DNA of 64,000 nucleotides from contig CAJNDS010000746.1 of NCBI GenBank assembly GCA_905221605.1, positions 369,961 to 433,960 of the forward strand. The letters are read 5' to 3'. Both the position numbers and the translations under genes were made by a program. Shown one piece after another: positions 39,714 to 49,852 of the stretch. The notes under the pieces are model-generated. The model saw nothing but the letters and a program-made list of their open reading frames with translations, ran no database searches and was not told the DNA's origin. The stretch is from Symbiodinium natans. Taxonomy: Eukaryota > Sar > Dinophyceae > Suessiales > Symbiodiniaceae. Positions within the stretch are counted from its first letter, which is position 1; the number at the start of each line of letters is the position of its first letter.

Positions 39714-39949
39714 GGGGCTAAGCCTCAACACCCCTTAAAAAGCCAGAGAAGCCGACTCTTTCTCTACAATAGCACGTCCGCTGGGCATCCAGCCGTCTTC
39801 ATCACCCAGTCGCCAAAGAGCGTCCTACGGTTCGTGTGGAAGCGAAGCTGCACTGGGCAAAACCCTGTGTTATCTAAACCCACTGCACCCTAAACCCTAA
39901 AATGAACAAGTACCCGTACAGGCTAAGCCTTGAACCCCCCGACCCTAAG

Positions 39950-39997
39950 ACCCTAAACCCTAAACCCTAAACCCTAAACCCTAAACCCTAAACCCTA
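39950..39997. repeat. interstitial CCCTAAA array
   Basis: Six to seven units. Confidence 0.95.
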
Positions 39998-40362
39998 GAT
40001 CACCCTGTCTTCAGGGTGGTGTTGGCAGGGGTGCGGGGCATGGGGAAGGGGGAGGGGGTGGGGAAGGACTAGACTCTATCACCCACGTCTGAAGCCCAAA
40101 CCCCGAAAGTCTTAATCCCCAAAACAAGTATGAAACCCTAAATCTTAAACCCTAAATCTTGAAACCCCAAAGAATAAGTCCCCCATTCCCGTGGAGCCTA
40201 AAACCCTGAACTCCCTGACTCTCTAAGCCATAAGCCCCCAAACAAGAAACAACCGCTCAACCCCTGCCCTAGATCCTAACCTAAACCCTAAATAGACGCC
40301 TGAAGCCCAAAACCCTTGACACGCTGAAACAACCACACAAAACCCTAGACCCTCAACCCCAC
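39998..40362. other. intergenic, CCCTAAA-derived fragments
   Basis: Diverged sequence with scattered AACCCTAAAT-type words. No gene is seen. Confidence 0.35.
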
Positions 40363-40453
40363 GACTGGTTGCTTCAGAACCCCCCAAAAAAATGAAAGAC
40401 TCCAGTTTTTAAATGTTTATCTTAGTTCTGGGGCTTCTTAAGCAAGTCGTAGC
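40363..40453. mobile_element. family E hairpin element
   Basis: CGACTGGTTGCTTCAGAACC at the left, GGGGCTTCTTAAGCAAGTCG at the right. Confidence 0.65.
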
Positions 40454-40509
40454 TTCGGGAGTACTTCTTGAGCCCATGTTCAGCTTGCCTTTAACGTTGT
40501 GGTTGGTTT

Positions 40510-40612
40510 GGGATGTTCCCCCTTATACTCACCCTTCATAAGGATTTTAGTAGCCCCCTACTATACTCCCCAATAAGGGCAGTTGTTCATAAGGTGGAGG
40601 AACTTCGCAAGG
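40510..40612. mobile_element. family D MITE
   Basis: GGGATGTTCCCCCTTATACT at the left, GGGCAGTTGTTCATAAGG and GGAGGAACTTCG at the right. Partly diverged. Confidence 0.55.
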
Positions 40613-40717
40613 GGTTGGCATTGAGCTGTGAACGCTCAGCTTCTTCATCTGTCGGCCAGCTCTTGGCGCAATCCAGGTGCAAGCGACTGCGCGGCACCCA
40701 CGCCCCAGCCCCAGCAC

Positions 40718-40792
40718 GCTTGAAGAGCTTGGGGTTTCGGGTTTAGGGTTTAGGGTTTAGGGTTTAGGGTTTAGGGTTAGCTTGAAGAGCTT
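40718..40792. repeat. TTTAGGG array with 13-bp flanking direct repeat
   Basis: The array (40731-40779) lies between two copies of GCTTGAAGAGCTT (40718-40730 and 40780-40792), as expected for insertion with target duplication. Confidence 0.9.
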
Positions 40793-41054
40793 CCGAGCCT
40801 TTGACCTCGTGATGTGCTTAGGGGCGTTTGGTGAACTTCCCTGGGGTAGCCATGACCATCCGACAGTGTGAGGAAAGACCACAACCAACCAAACCGTAAA
40901 CCCTAAACCCTAGAAGCCCCAAACCTGCAATTTCCGCGTCATACTGGCACTGGCGCTGCTAGGCGTCCACCTCCTTGGTCCAGGGCCTGAAAATGAAAAC
41001 AAAAAAACTTTGACCCCCTAAACCCTAAACCCTATACACCCTAAACCCTAAAGC

Positions 41055-41652
41055 CTAAACCCCAAACCCAAGCTCCTCGGTGTCCACCTCCTTACGCAAG
41101 TGCGCCGTGAGTCTGTGAGTGAAGAAGAAGCGACTTTGCAAGGCGCCCTGGAAGGAGCCTCCGTACCACGGCCTGTGCGAAACCCGAATTCCGAACTCCT
41201 CAAACGCCAAATGCCGGAACACCCCAAACCCTAAACCCTGTTGAAGTTCAAGTTCGAGGTGTAAAACCCGCTCTTTGAGGCTGCATATCAACATCTTGTC
41301 CTGCTGTCGGGCATGAGCTTGTCGCAACCGCCGGACTTTTCTCAACTCACGGTTCCATGAGCTCTCCGTAACCTGCATGGCTTGGGCCATCTGCGCGATC
41401 TCTGTGCATGGGAAGCCTACACTCTGACCGCCGGGATGCCTTGAGCATACGGCAGCCCGAAAGTGCAAGTTGAGAGATTGCTGCTGACTGGTGCTTGAAA
41501 CAAAGAGGCGCTGCAAAACACCCCCCGTTTCGCAGACCGCAGGGCGAGGCCTGCGAAATCACTTGCAGTGCATCATCAGCTCCCGCCGCCCTAGCCACCA
41601 GCGCTGGCCTCAGATCTTTCCATCGAAAGGCCTTCTTGTTCCTCACTATCAC
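41055..41652 (-). CDS. possible coding segment, coiled coil, unknown
   Basis: Two overlapping minus-strand frames (41516-41055 and 41652-41347). The first contains a helical stretch (MAQAMQVTESSWNRELRKVR, then LKERVLHLELELQQG). This may be host coding sequence or further interior of the truncated retroelement to its right. No domain is recognised. Confidence 0.25.
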
Positions 41653-42110
41653 TATCGGATCCTATGTAGAACTCGCCGTGCTGTCTTGCGCTACCGTCCC
41701 ATCCGTCTCCATACGTGTTGTAGTAAAAGCTCTCGAGGAATGGAGATGATGCTTCCGTCAGTGACATCGCGGCTTCCTTCCATGTCCACAGGTTATCACG
41801 CAGAGGTTGCACCAGGTACGTCTGACCATGTCGGCGGACATCCTGCGTCACAGTCTGAACCCCAGAGCTCCGTACCGAAGGTGCTTCGGCTTGCTTTCGC
41901 TTCAGAACGGCTGACTCTTGTGATGCAGGTGTACCTCGGCAAGCGACTGATTCCGGAGCGATTGCTTGCGTATGTTCATAATCCATCATCTGGAGTGTCC
42001 TCCTGCCTGCCCCCGGCACACCTCGTCCTCGTCCAACATTCAATCTCACGCTGTCTATGTCGCCATTGCCCACCACCCCTGTCTCAGCGTGAGCCACAAG
42101 GCTCTTAACC
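41591..42110 (-). pseudogene. interior start of a diverged retroelement
   Basis: Lies directly inside the LTR at 42111 and begins with the same 15-bp primer-binding site (42096-42110). A minus-strand frame is open from within the LTR to 41591 and encodes an acidic, tyrosine-rich end (FLESFYYNTYGDGWDG, SDSDSEEQEG). It does not resemble ORF 1 of the 23-37 kb element. No left LTR was found, so the element is truncated or its 3' part is unrecognised. Confidence 0.5.
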
Positions 42111-42799
42111 TGTGCGAAGTGTCCAAATCGAGGAAAACTTGCGCAACCCGCTCCAGTAACTAGCTCAGGCCACACGAGGAGAAAGAAGTTGACTACAAAC
42201 AGTTGTAGGTTGTTAAGTTGCACCAAGAACAGCAGTATCCCTGCCAACGGGGAACACAATGGAAGCTATCCAAGTATTCCTATGCCACTCCCGACGACGC
42301 CTATCGGAAGGATCCCTAGAGTTGCTATCTCCAGGGGGTTGGTAGCCTATCCACCGGATGTATCCGCTAGCCGTCCGGCCACACGTTGTACACCAAGTAA
42401 GATATCCACCTGAACAGCCACCTATTCCCAATATCCTCTGGCCTCCGGCTATGAGTTGTAAGGGGAACAAGCAACTATCCCAAAGGTTAGGGTAATGGAT
42501 CTATCCCTCGTCACGCCCGATCCTTTTAGCTCCTCTGGCCTTCCGGCTGCGAGTTGGCTATCCAGATCCACCACGTACAGGGAAACTATCCACGGGGGCG
42601 AAAACTGTACACAATAGGCTGCTACAAGTCAAAGAAGGGCCCTTCTTGAGCAGCTTACAGCTGCGAACGGGCATAAACTTCGTTGTCTATCCGAACTCGT
42701 CCACGAGGAAGTCGTCATCTATCCCATGCCCGGCCCGAAATTAAGATACAGTCAAAATCAGCACCCCATGAATACATGTTGACCTCTTTGTGCTAAACA
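42111..42799 (-). repeat. diverged LTR related to the 23-37 kb element
   Basis: 689 bp, starting TGTGCGAAGTGTCC and ending GTGCTAAACA, co-linear with the 801-bp LTRs but clearly diverged and shorter. TATCCC-type motifs are conserved at most of the same places. It is followed by CCCCAAA/CCCTAAA repeats. Confidence 0.8.
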
Positions 42800-43115
42800 A
42801 ACCCCAAACCCCAAACCCGAAGCCCTAAACTCCCTAAAGAAGCCCAAACCCTAAGTCCTTAAACCCCAAACCCCAAACTGTCCCCGAACCCCTATAAAAA
42901 AAGCCCTCAACTGCCGCATAGGCCCAAGAGTTAGGAAGTCCTGGCGCTTTGACCCTCAAACCCTAAACCCCCAAACCCTAGACTAGACCCTAAAACCCTA
43001 AACCCTAGACCCTGAACCCTAAAACCTAAAACCGAACCCCGAAACCCGAAACCCGAAACCCGAAACCCCAAACCCCAAACCCTAAACCCTAAACCCCAAA
43101 CCCTAAACCCTAAAC
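42800..43115. repeat. degenerate CCCTAAA/CCCCAAA/CCCGAAA arrays
   Basis: Telomere-like units of several variants with short unique gaps. CCCGAAA is locally homogenised at 43035-43065. Confidence 0.85.
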
Positions 43116-43212
43116 CGTAAGGAAGCCCTGGTGCGGCTCCCGCGGGGGCCGTGGGTGGAGCGCATCTGCAGCGCCAAGATCTCGCCGAAGTCGGAATGGA
43201 AGGCCTTGGTCT

Positions 43213-43390
43213 TTTATTATTATTACTACTACTACTACTACTACTATTCTTATTATTTCATATTATTATTATTACTATTGTTACTATTCTTTCATATTAT
43301 TATTATTAATACTATTATTAATATTGTTAATATTATTATTATTATCATTATTCTTATTATTATTATATATTCTTTTTATAATTTGAATTT
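43213..43390. repeat. (ATT)n/(TAC)n microsatellite
   Basis: Trinucleotide repeats (ATT, ACT) with short interruptions. Confidence 0.9.
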
Positions 43391-43604
43391 TTTGGGGAGG
43401 GGGGGGGTAAGGGTTTAGGGTTCCGGGTTTGGGGTTGGGGTCGGCGGTTTTGTTGAAGGCCTTGGGGTTTTTGTGGCTTACAGTTTGGGGGTTGAGGGTT
43501 TGGGGGCTTGGCGGGGTTAGGGGTTTCTTGCTTGGGTTTTGGGGCGTAGAGTTCCGCGGCTGAGGGCTAGGTAGAAGCTTTGGGGTTGGGATGTCAGGGT
43601 TTAG

Positions 43605-43835
43605 GGGACCCTAAACCCTAAACCCTAAACCCTAAACCCTAAACCCTAAACCCTAAACCCTAGACCCTAGACCCTAGACCCTAGACCCTAAACCCTAAAC
43701 AGCCTCTAAACCCGAAGGTGCCTTGGGAGCTACTCAAGTCAAAAGACCGGGGAAGGATATGGGATATCGTCCACCAAGTCGCACCCTAAACCCTAGACCC
43801 TAAACCCTAAACCCTTAACCCAAAACCCAAAAACC
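43605..43835. repeat. CCCTAAA and CCCTAGA arrays
   Basis: CCCTAAA units, then four CCCTAGA units, a ~85-bp gap and another short run. Confidence 0.9.
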
Positions 43836-44390
43836 CTAAAAATGCAAGGTGGCACAATTCTTGCGCGCTCGCAACGCTTTTGTAGGTGCCAAGGCTGGGA
43901 AAACACGCCTGCGCGCGCGGGCGCGCTTAGGGCTTAGTCAACATCTTCAAAAACTAGAAGCCCTAAAAAGCTCTACCGTGAAAAGCCGGAAAGCCCGAAA
44001 CACTAAACGCCCTAAAAACCCCGACGCCCGAAAAGCCCTCAAGCTCCATACCTTACATCCCTAAACCCGAAGATCATGGGATTCTGCCTCGGACCCCTAC
44101 CGGTTTTAAAGGTCCCCTAAGGGAATACAGGGGCCACATTAGGAGTATATCTAGACCCAAGAGAAGCCTAGGAAAGAAGAATAGGATGCCCTTGTTGGTG
44201 TAAAGGTGTTTTCAAGGGAACCTAAACCCTAAGAAAAGTGGAAGAAACGCAAACCCTAAAAATCCTGGTCCTAGATATTAAGGAAATCTCTTAGGGGGGT
44301 ACATCCTTTAAGGCCCATGTATGTCATCCCTTGCAATAACTCCTAGACATCCCTCCTAAGTCCTCCAAAACCCTCAACTACCCTAAGCAC
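43836..44390. other. intergenic, family C-like fragment, no gene seen
   Basis: Unique sequence. 44155-44225 has diverged family C words (AATAGGATGCCCTTG, AAGGGAACCTAAACCC). A 71-codon plus-strand ORF at 43849 has no recognisable domain. Confidence 0.35.
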
Positions 44391-44394
44391 TAAA

Positions 44395-44520
44395 CCCTCT
44401 GAACCCTCTGAACCCTCTGAACCCTCTGAACCCTCTGAACCCTCTGAACCCTCTGAACCCTCTGAACCCTCTGAACCCTCTGAACCCTCTGAACCCTCTG
44501 AACCCTAAACCCTAAACCCT
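44395..44520. repeat. CCCTCTGAA nonamer array
   Basis: Twelve near-identical nonamers followed by CCCTAAA units. The open minus-strand frame (QRVQRV repeats) is an artefact. Confidence 0.95.
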
Positions 44521-44639
44521 TGACATCCCTATGGTCCGAGTTTGACTTGCTTGAGACGATGACAGCCGACGCTCTGAGGCTGTGGCCACCCTGCGGGTCC
44601 ACTCTGATCCTTGGTGCGGGTGCTCGAGGGGGTAAGGGG

Positions 44640-45190
44640 TTTGGGGTTTAGGGTTTGGGGTTTGGGGTTTAGGGGTTAGGGTTTAGGGCTTAGGGATTTA
44701 GGATTTAGGGTTTGGGGTTTAAGGTCGAACGCCCCGGGCGTGCTCGCCAGCGGGCAAGCGCACTGCACGATGGAGACGTGCCCGCCCCGCACACTTCTGG
44801 CAGCGAGCCAAAACCAGAGCCAACCCAAGCCAAACCGAGACCAAATTCACACATCGAACATGCTCACGGACATGTGGGAAACTTGGGACTGGGGTCACTT
44901 GGGTCAGGCAGGCTTAGGGCTTAGGGCTTAGGGCTTAGGGCTTAGGGCTTAGGGCTTAGGGTTTAGGGTTTAGGGTTTAGGGTTTAGGGTTTAGGGTTTG
45001 GGGTTTGGGGCTTGGGGCTTGGGGCTTGGGGCTTGGGGCTTGGGCTTCCTTTGCACACTTGGGAAACTACTTTGGGCAGCTGGGTCACTTGAAACACGTG
45101 GCACAGGCCCACGCGCCACAAGTGTCCATCGTTTAGGGTTTAGGGTTTAGGGTTCAGGGTTTAGGGTTTAGGGTTTAGGGTTTAGGGTTT
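44640..45190. repeat. cluster of TTTAGGG-type arrays
   Basis: Arrays at 44640-44725, 44913-45050 (CTTAGGG x6, TTTAGGG x6, then CTTGGGG x6) and 45130-45190. Blocks of one variant alternate, a sign of local homogenisation. Confidence 0.9.
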
Positions 45191-45202
45191 CGGCTCCAAG
45201 CG

Positions 45203-45510
45203 CCCCTAAACCCTAGCCCTAAACCCTAAAACCTGAACCCTAAACCCAATAAACCCTAAAAACCCCAAACCCTGAACCCTAAACCCTAAGCCCTAAGCCC
45301 TAGGCCCTGAACCCTAAACCCTAAACCCTGAACCCTGAACCCTAAACCCCGACCCTAAACCCAAACCCTAAACCCTAAACCAACGTTTCCGAACGTTCGA
45401 GGGCGCCTGCCGACCCAACAGAAGGGGGGCGAGAGGGCCAGCAAACGGGAGGGTTTGGGGGGGCGGGGGGTTTAGGGTTTAGGGCTTAGGCTTAGGGTTT
45501 AGGGTTTAGT
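45203..45510. other. telomere-flanked block
   Basis: Degenerate CCCTAAA array (45203-45381), ~83-bp GC-rich block, TTTAGGG units (45465-45510). Confidence 0.6.
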
Positions 45511-45721
45511 TTCATTGAGCCTCAAACCCTGAACGCTTCGAGGCTCCAGTTCGTTGCGGGGTTGGGCCGGGAAGAAGGAACACAGCGTCAGATCTTGGCA
45601 ACCGTCAACCCTCGACCCTAACATTCAGGCTCAAGTGCAATAGCAAAGAAGATAGCAAAGCACACGGTACTACACATGTGTGTATATAGTTATCTATGTC
45701 TATTGATTATTACTAGACATT

Positions 45722-45748
45722 TTGCATTATATATCTATATATACATAC

Positions 45749-45784
<36 letters not shown>

Positions 45785-45785
45785 G
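45722..45785. repeat. (ATAC)n(AT)n microsatellite
   Basis: ATACATAC units grading into AT dinucleotides. Confidence 0.9.
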
Positions 45786-45865
45786 CTAGCCCCCCCTTAA
45801 AACCCGCGTTTTACTCTGTTTTCCTCCCGTACACTATGAAAACCTCTCCCCAGAGACCCTCAATT

Positions 45866-46155
45866 CCAGAATTCCAGATTTTTTTCAGACCCCTAATTCC
45901 AGAATTCCAGAATTCCAGATTTTTTTGAGACCCCCAGTTCCAGAATTCCAGAATTCCAGATTTCTGAGAGGCCCCCAGTTCCAGAATTCCAGAATTCCAC
46001 AATCTGGAATTCTGGAACTAGGTGTCTGCAAAAAATCTGGAATTCTGGAATTCTGGAACTGGGGGCCCCAAAAAATCTGGAATTCTGGAATTCTGGAACT
46101 GGGGGTCCCAAAAAATCTGGAATTCTGGAATTCTGGGATTCTGGAATTCTGGCAG
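45866..46155. repeat. ~300-bp inverted repeat built from CCAGAATT units
   Basis: Left half: three ~37-bp units of TTCCAGAATTCCAGAATTCC, AGATTTTTT and GACCCC. Right half: the same units inverted (CTGGAATTCTGGAACTGGGG, AAAAAATC). The centre is near 46005. ORFs on both strands are repeat artefacts. The transcript could fold into a long hairpin. Confidence 0.9.
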
Positions 46156-46249
46156 TTCCAAAACATAAAGATGAAAAGCACAAGTATCAACAACGGAAAC
46201 ACATATATATACGCGCGCAAGTCAAGTGTTTAGTATTACATATTCGAAT

Positions 46250-47160
46250 TAGAGACTCTTATTAAATTTCATAACACTCCTGTTCACTTGTATGGGAGTT
46301 CTTATTAAAATAATACGATTCCGAATAATTTTACTGGCGTTCAAGTTGTTTTTACATAATATACCTCCTGTATTTGTTTAATGGGGTTCGTATTAAAATT
46401 TTAAGGATGCTAATTAAAGGGTGCCTATAAACTTTATTGGGTTTAATATAGATTCCTATTCATTTTAATCAGGTTCCAAGTAGTTTGAAGACGGTTCTTA
46501 GTACTTTCAATAGCATTCTTTCTTATTCCTAGTATTGTAATAAAAGTCTAACATTTAAAAAACTTCGTAACAAACTTTAAACATATTCCTATGAGTTTTC
46601 ATCGGCTTCTTATTCAATTTAATAAGATGTCGTACAATTTCTAATTGGATTCCTTTTGCTTTACTTATAATCAGCTTCCTATTCATGTAAATAGGCTTCT
46701 GACATATTTGAATCGGCTTCGTATTCATTTTATCAGGGTTTCTCATTCATTTTGAAAGGATTCCTAATAATTTTCATAGGATTCCTACTAGATTCAACAG
46801 TGCTCCTATTGTTTTTTTGGAATCCTGTTCCCTATTCATTTCAATTGGACTCGAAGAGATTTTATTGTAAGTCTTCGTCATTTTAATAGCAATCCTATTA
46901 ACTAAATGTTTTAATAAGGTCCAAACTAATCTAACAGAACGACTCTCATTGTTTTGAAGGGTCCTAGGATTCTTACTAAGTCTTAAAAAAGATTCGCATT
47001 AATTTCAATAGGGTTCTCATTCATTCTAATGGGGTTCCTATTGATTTAAATAAAATTCCTATTGAATTCATACGAACCCCATGAAACCTATTAAATTTAA
47101 TTGGAACACAAGTAAAACTAACAGCAATCTTATTAAAATTGATAGCAATCCACGATCTCA
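46250..47160. repeat. ~0.9-kb AT-rich degenerate minisatellite, ~21-bp period
   Basis: Repeated, heavily diverged units of the form GGTTCCTATTCATTTTAATA, with local variants (GGATTCCTACTAGATTCAAC). It is strikingly AT-rich against its surroundings and free of telomere repeats and MITEs. Confidence 0.7.
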
Positions 47161-47404
47161 AGCAAATTGTTCAGGTCACTTCCGTTTGAGCACTCGCTCG
47201 AGCAACTGCTGAGTGGACCAAGTTATGTGAATTAAGCTTTTTGGAATCAACGAAGTTCATTAAAGTAATGAAACTAATTACACTAGACAAATTAGTGAAA
47301 TTGGGTAAAATATGTAATGAAGTTATACAAATTCTACCATGACCAAACTGGCACCATGACCAAACTGGCAGGCCGATCTGTCGGACTGCAGCGAAGAGCA
47401 TATG

Positions 47405-47617
47405 GAACCGTGTTTTTTTTTTTTTTTTTTGGGGGGGGGGGGGTACCATATAGATATATATCACACACAAACTGTGTATGTATGTGTGTATGCATGCATG
47501 CATGCATGCACGCGCATGCATGCATGTGTGTATGTAAGTATATATGATATACGATATGATTATATTATGGATGGTATGGTATACATTCTATGTTATACAT
47601 TATGTACTTATATATCT

Positions 47618-47648
<31 letters not shown>

Positions 47649-47660
47649 ATGTATCTATAC
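47405..47660. repeat. poly-T/poly-G tract and (TGCA)n, (AT)n microsatellites
   Basis: A run of about 18 T and 13 G at 47412-47442, ATGC/TGTA repeats at 47477-47532, and AT repeats at 47628-47650. Confidence 0.9.
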
Positions 47661-47760
47661 AGCTACTCATGCAGACAGGGTTTTGGGGCCCAAAGCTCCA
47701 CACCCCAAAGTCTGTTGCGAACTCTAAATCCTCGTGCCGCCAAGGATCCACCTCCAGAGA

Positions 47761-47900
47761 TGGCCTGAAGGTTGGGCTGAGGGTTTAGGGTTTAGGGTTT
47801 AGGGTTTAGGGTTTAGGGTTTAGGGTTTAGGGTTTAGGGTTTAGGGTTTAGGGTTTAGGGTTTGGGGTTTGGGGTTTAGGGTTTGGCCTGAAGGTTGGGC
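47761..47900. repeat. TTTAGGG array with 17-bp flanking direct repeat
   Basis: About 14 units (47778-47883) between identical copies of TGGCCTGAAGGTTGGGC (47761-47777 and 47884-47900). Confidence 0.95.
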
Positions 47901-47924
47901 AAAACCCTAAGCCCTACTGGAAAG

Positions 47925-48025
47925 TTCATGGGTAGTATAAGTAGGGTTATAAGTACCCTAAGAAAGGTTATAACCATAGTTACACTACGAATAACCCTAC
48001 TTATAAGACCGATTAACCTCCAAGT
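47925..48025. mobile_element. family G-like hairpin (CATGGGTAGTATAAG)
   Basis: Imperfect palindrome with AGTATAAGTAGGGTTATAAG at the left and CGAATAACCCTACTTATAAG at the right. Weakly related words lie at 38966-39062. Confidence 0.5.
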
Positions 48026-48419
48026 AAAGCCCTAAAACAGAGCTTCAGGGTCCTCGCATGCTTTTGCGTGCCTACTTGTAGCTTGATAGCCAAACAACCC
48101 TACTACAATGAATGCATCGTGTTTTGGGTGGGTGGGGGCTGCTGTAACAAAAAGCTATCACAAGGGTTTAGGGTTTAGGGTTTAGGGTTTAGGGTTGACG
48201 GGCTAGGGGGCTCCTTCGTTTAAGGGTTTGGAGTTTAGGGAGCTAGGGTTTAGGGGTTTAGGGACCTAGGACTTAGAGCTTAGGGTTGAGGGATTTAGGG
48301 ACTTAGGGCTTAGGGTTTGGGGATGTCCTCGGTCGGCAACAGGGTCAGGGTGTAAGGGATGAAGGTTCGATGGGTTTAGGGTTCAAGGGGTTTAGTCTAT
48401 GTGGTTCGGGCTTCGGGGG

Positions 48420-49150
48420 TTTAGGGTTTAGGGTTTAGGGTTTAGGGTTTAGGGTTTAGGGTTTAGGGTTTAGGGTTTAGGGTTTAGGGTTTAGGGGTTT
48501 AGGGGAGGATTCTGGGACTCAGGGTCCCTGGTCCCTTTAACAGGTTTTGCGGTCTTCCGGCTTTGCATTTGCAGGACGACACTGTTCGGTTTAAGGGTTT
48601 AGGGTTTAGGGTTTAGGGTTTAGGGTTTAGGGTTTAGGGTTTAGGGTTTAGGGTTTAGGGTTTAGGGTTTAGGGGTTTAGGGGAGGATTCCGGGACTCAG
48701 GGTCCGGTTTAAGGGTTTAGGGTTTAGGGTTTAGGGTTTAGGGTTTAGGGTTTAGGGTTTAGGGTTTAGGGTTTAGGGTTTAGGGTTTAGGGGTTTAGGG
48801 GAGGATTCCGGGACTCAGGGTCCCTGGTCCCTTTAACAGGTTTGCGGTCTTCCGGCATTGCATTTGCAGGACGACACTGTTCGGTTTAAGGGTTTAGGGT
48901 TTAGGGTTTAGGGTTTAGGGTTTAGGGTTTAGGGTTTAGGGTTTAGGGTTTAGGGTTTAGGGTTTAGGGGTTTAGGGGAGGATTCCGGGACTCAGGGTCC
49001 CTGGTCCCTTTAACAGGTTTGCGGTCTTCCGGCATTGCATTTGCAGGACGACACTGTTCGGTTTAAGGGTTTAGGGTTTAGGGTTTAGGGTTTAGGGTTT
49101 AGGGTTTAGGGTTTAGGGTTTAGGGTTTAGGGTTTAGGGTTTAGGGTGGG
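48420..49150. repeat. higher-order repeat: TTTAGGG arrays plus a 100-bp unique module
   Basis: Ten to eleven TTTAGGG units plus a module starting GAGGATTC(C/T)GGGACTCAGG (48505, 48683, 48801, 48979) and ending CACTGTTCGGTTTAAGGG. Spacings are 178, 118 and 178 bp; the second module lacks exactly 60 bp. The array part keeps almost the same length in every unit, so whole units were duplicated. Confidence 0.95.
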
Positions 49151-49479
49151 AATCAGGGTTTAGAGGGCTTTCCGAGCTGGTGCTTGGCGCCAGGTGGGGG
49201 TTAGAGGGTTTGGGCTTCGGCTAGCCCGAACCCCTTACCCCTTAACAGCCTTACCAAAAACATATCGGCCCCCCCTGCCCCCTATACCCCAAAGTCCGAA
49301 TTCATACTAAAGGAACCCAAAGACCCTTCGTCCTCAGACTGAGTGAGAGCCCCTACCTAACCAGGATTAACAACTTAGTTGTCCAGTACCTAGGGGTTTT
49401 AAAGGTTAACCTTTGGGATTACAAGGGGAATATACTAACCCAAAAAGGTGAAAGGTTACCTACTCTACTGCTAAGACAA

Positions 49480-49564
49480 GGGTGCCCTTTTTGCTTAAAT
49501 GGGGTTTATGAGGGGACCTGAACCCCCAAACAAGGGAAAAAATGGGTACTACTGGGCATCCTAG
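49480..49564. mobile_element. family C MITE, partial
   Basis: Right three-quarters of family C (AAGGGTGCCCTTTTTGCTTA through CTACTGGGCATCCTAG). The left end is diverged or replaced. Confidence 0.6.
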
Positions 49565-49624
49565 CCCAATGGGGGTTTACGAAATAATAGGGGGCCTCTA
49601 AACTAGACCCCCATATAGTAGGCT

Positions 49625-49852
49625 CCTCTAAACCCTAAACCCTAAACCCTAGACCCTATACCCTAAACCCTAAACCCTAAACCACCCGAATCGTAAACCC
49701 CCCAAAAAGCCATAACAAGCCCAACACCAAAGGCCTGCCCAAAGCTGTCCGCCACGTCGTCCAGCAGGGCGCTGAGGCCTCGAAGTTATTTGAGTACAAT
49801 AGGGTTTAGGGTTTAGGGTTTAGGGTTTAGGGTTTAGGGTTTAGGGTTTGAC
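49625..49852. other. telomere-flanked block with exon-like sequence
   Basis: CCCTAAA units (49625-49684), block 49688-49799, TTTAGGG array (49800-49850). The minus strand of the block encodes a plausible helix (LSALLDDVADSFGQAFG), preceded by AG|G and containing GT donors. Confidence 0.35.

Noticed and set aside
41505-41530. AAAACACCCCCCG resembling the LTR end plus polypurine tract, suggesting a left LTR
   Set aside because: Sequence to the left does not align with the LTR; only about 12 bp match.
44390-44602. ORF of QRVQRV repeats
   Set aside because: CCCTCTGAA nonamer array.
45811-46233. Several ORFs on both strands (FWNSGI/PEFQNSR peptides)
   Set aside because: Inverted minisatellite read in several frames.
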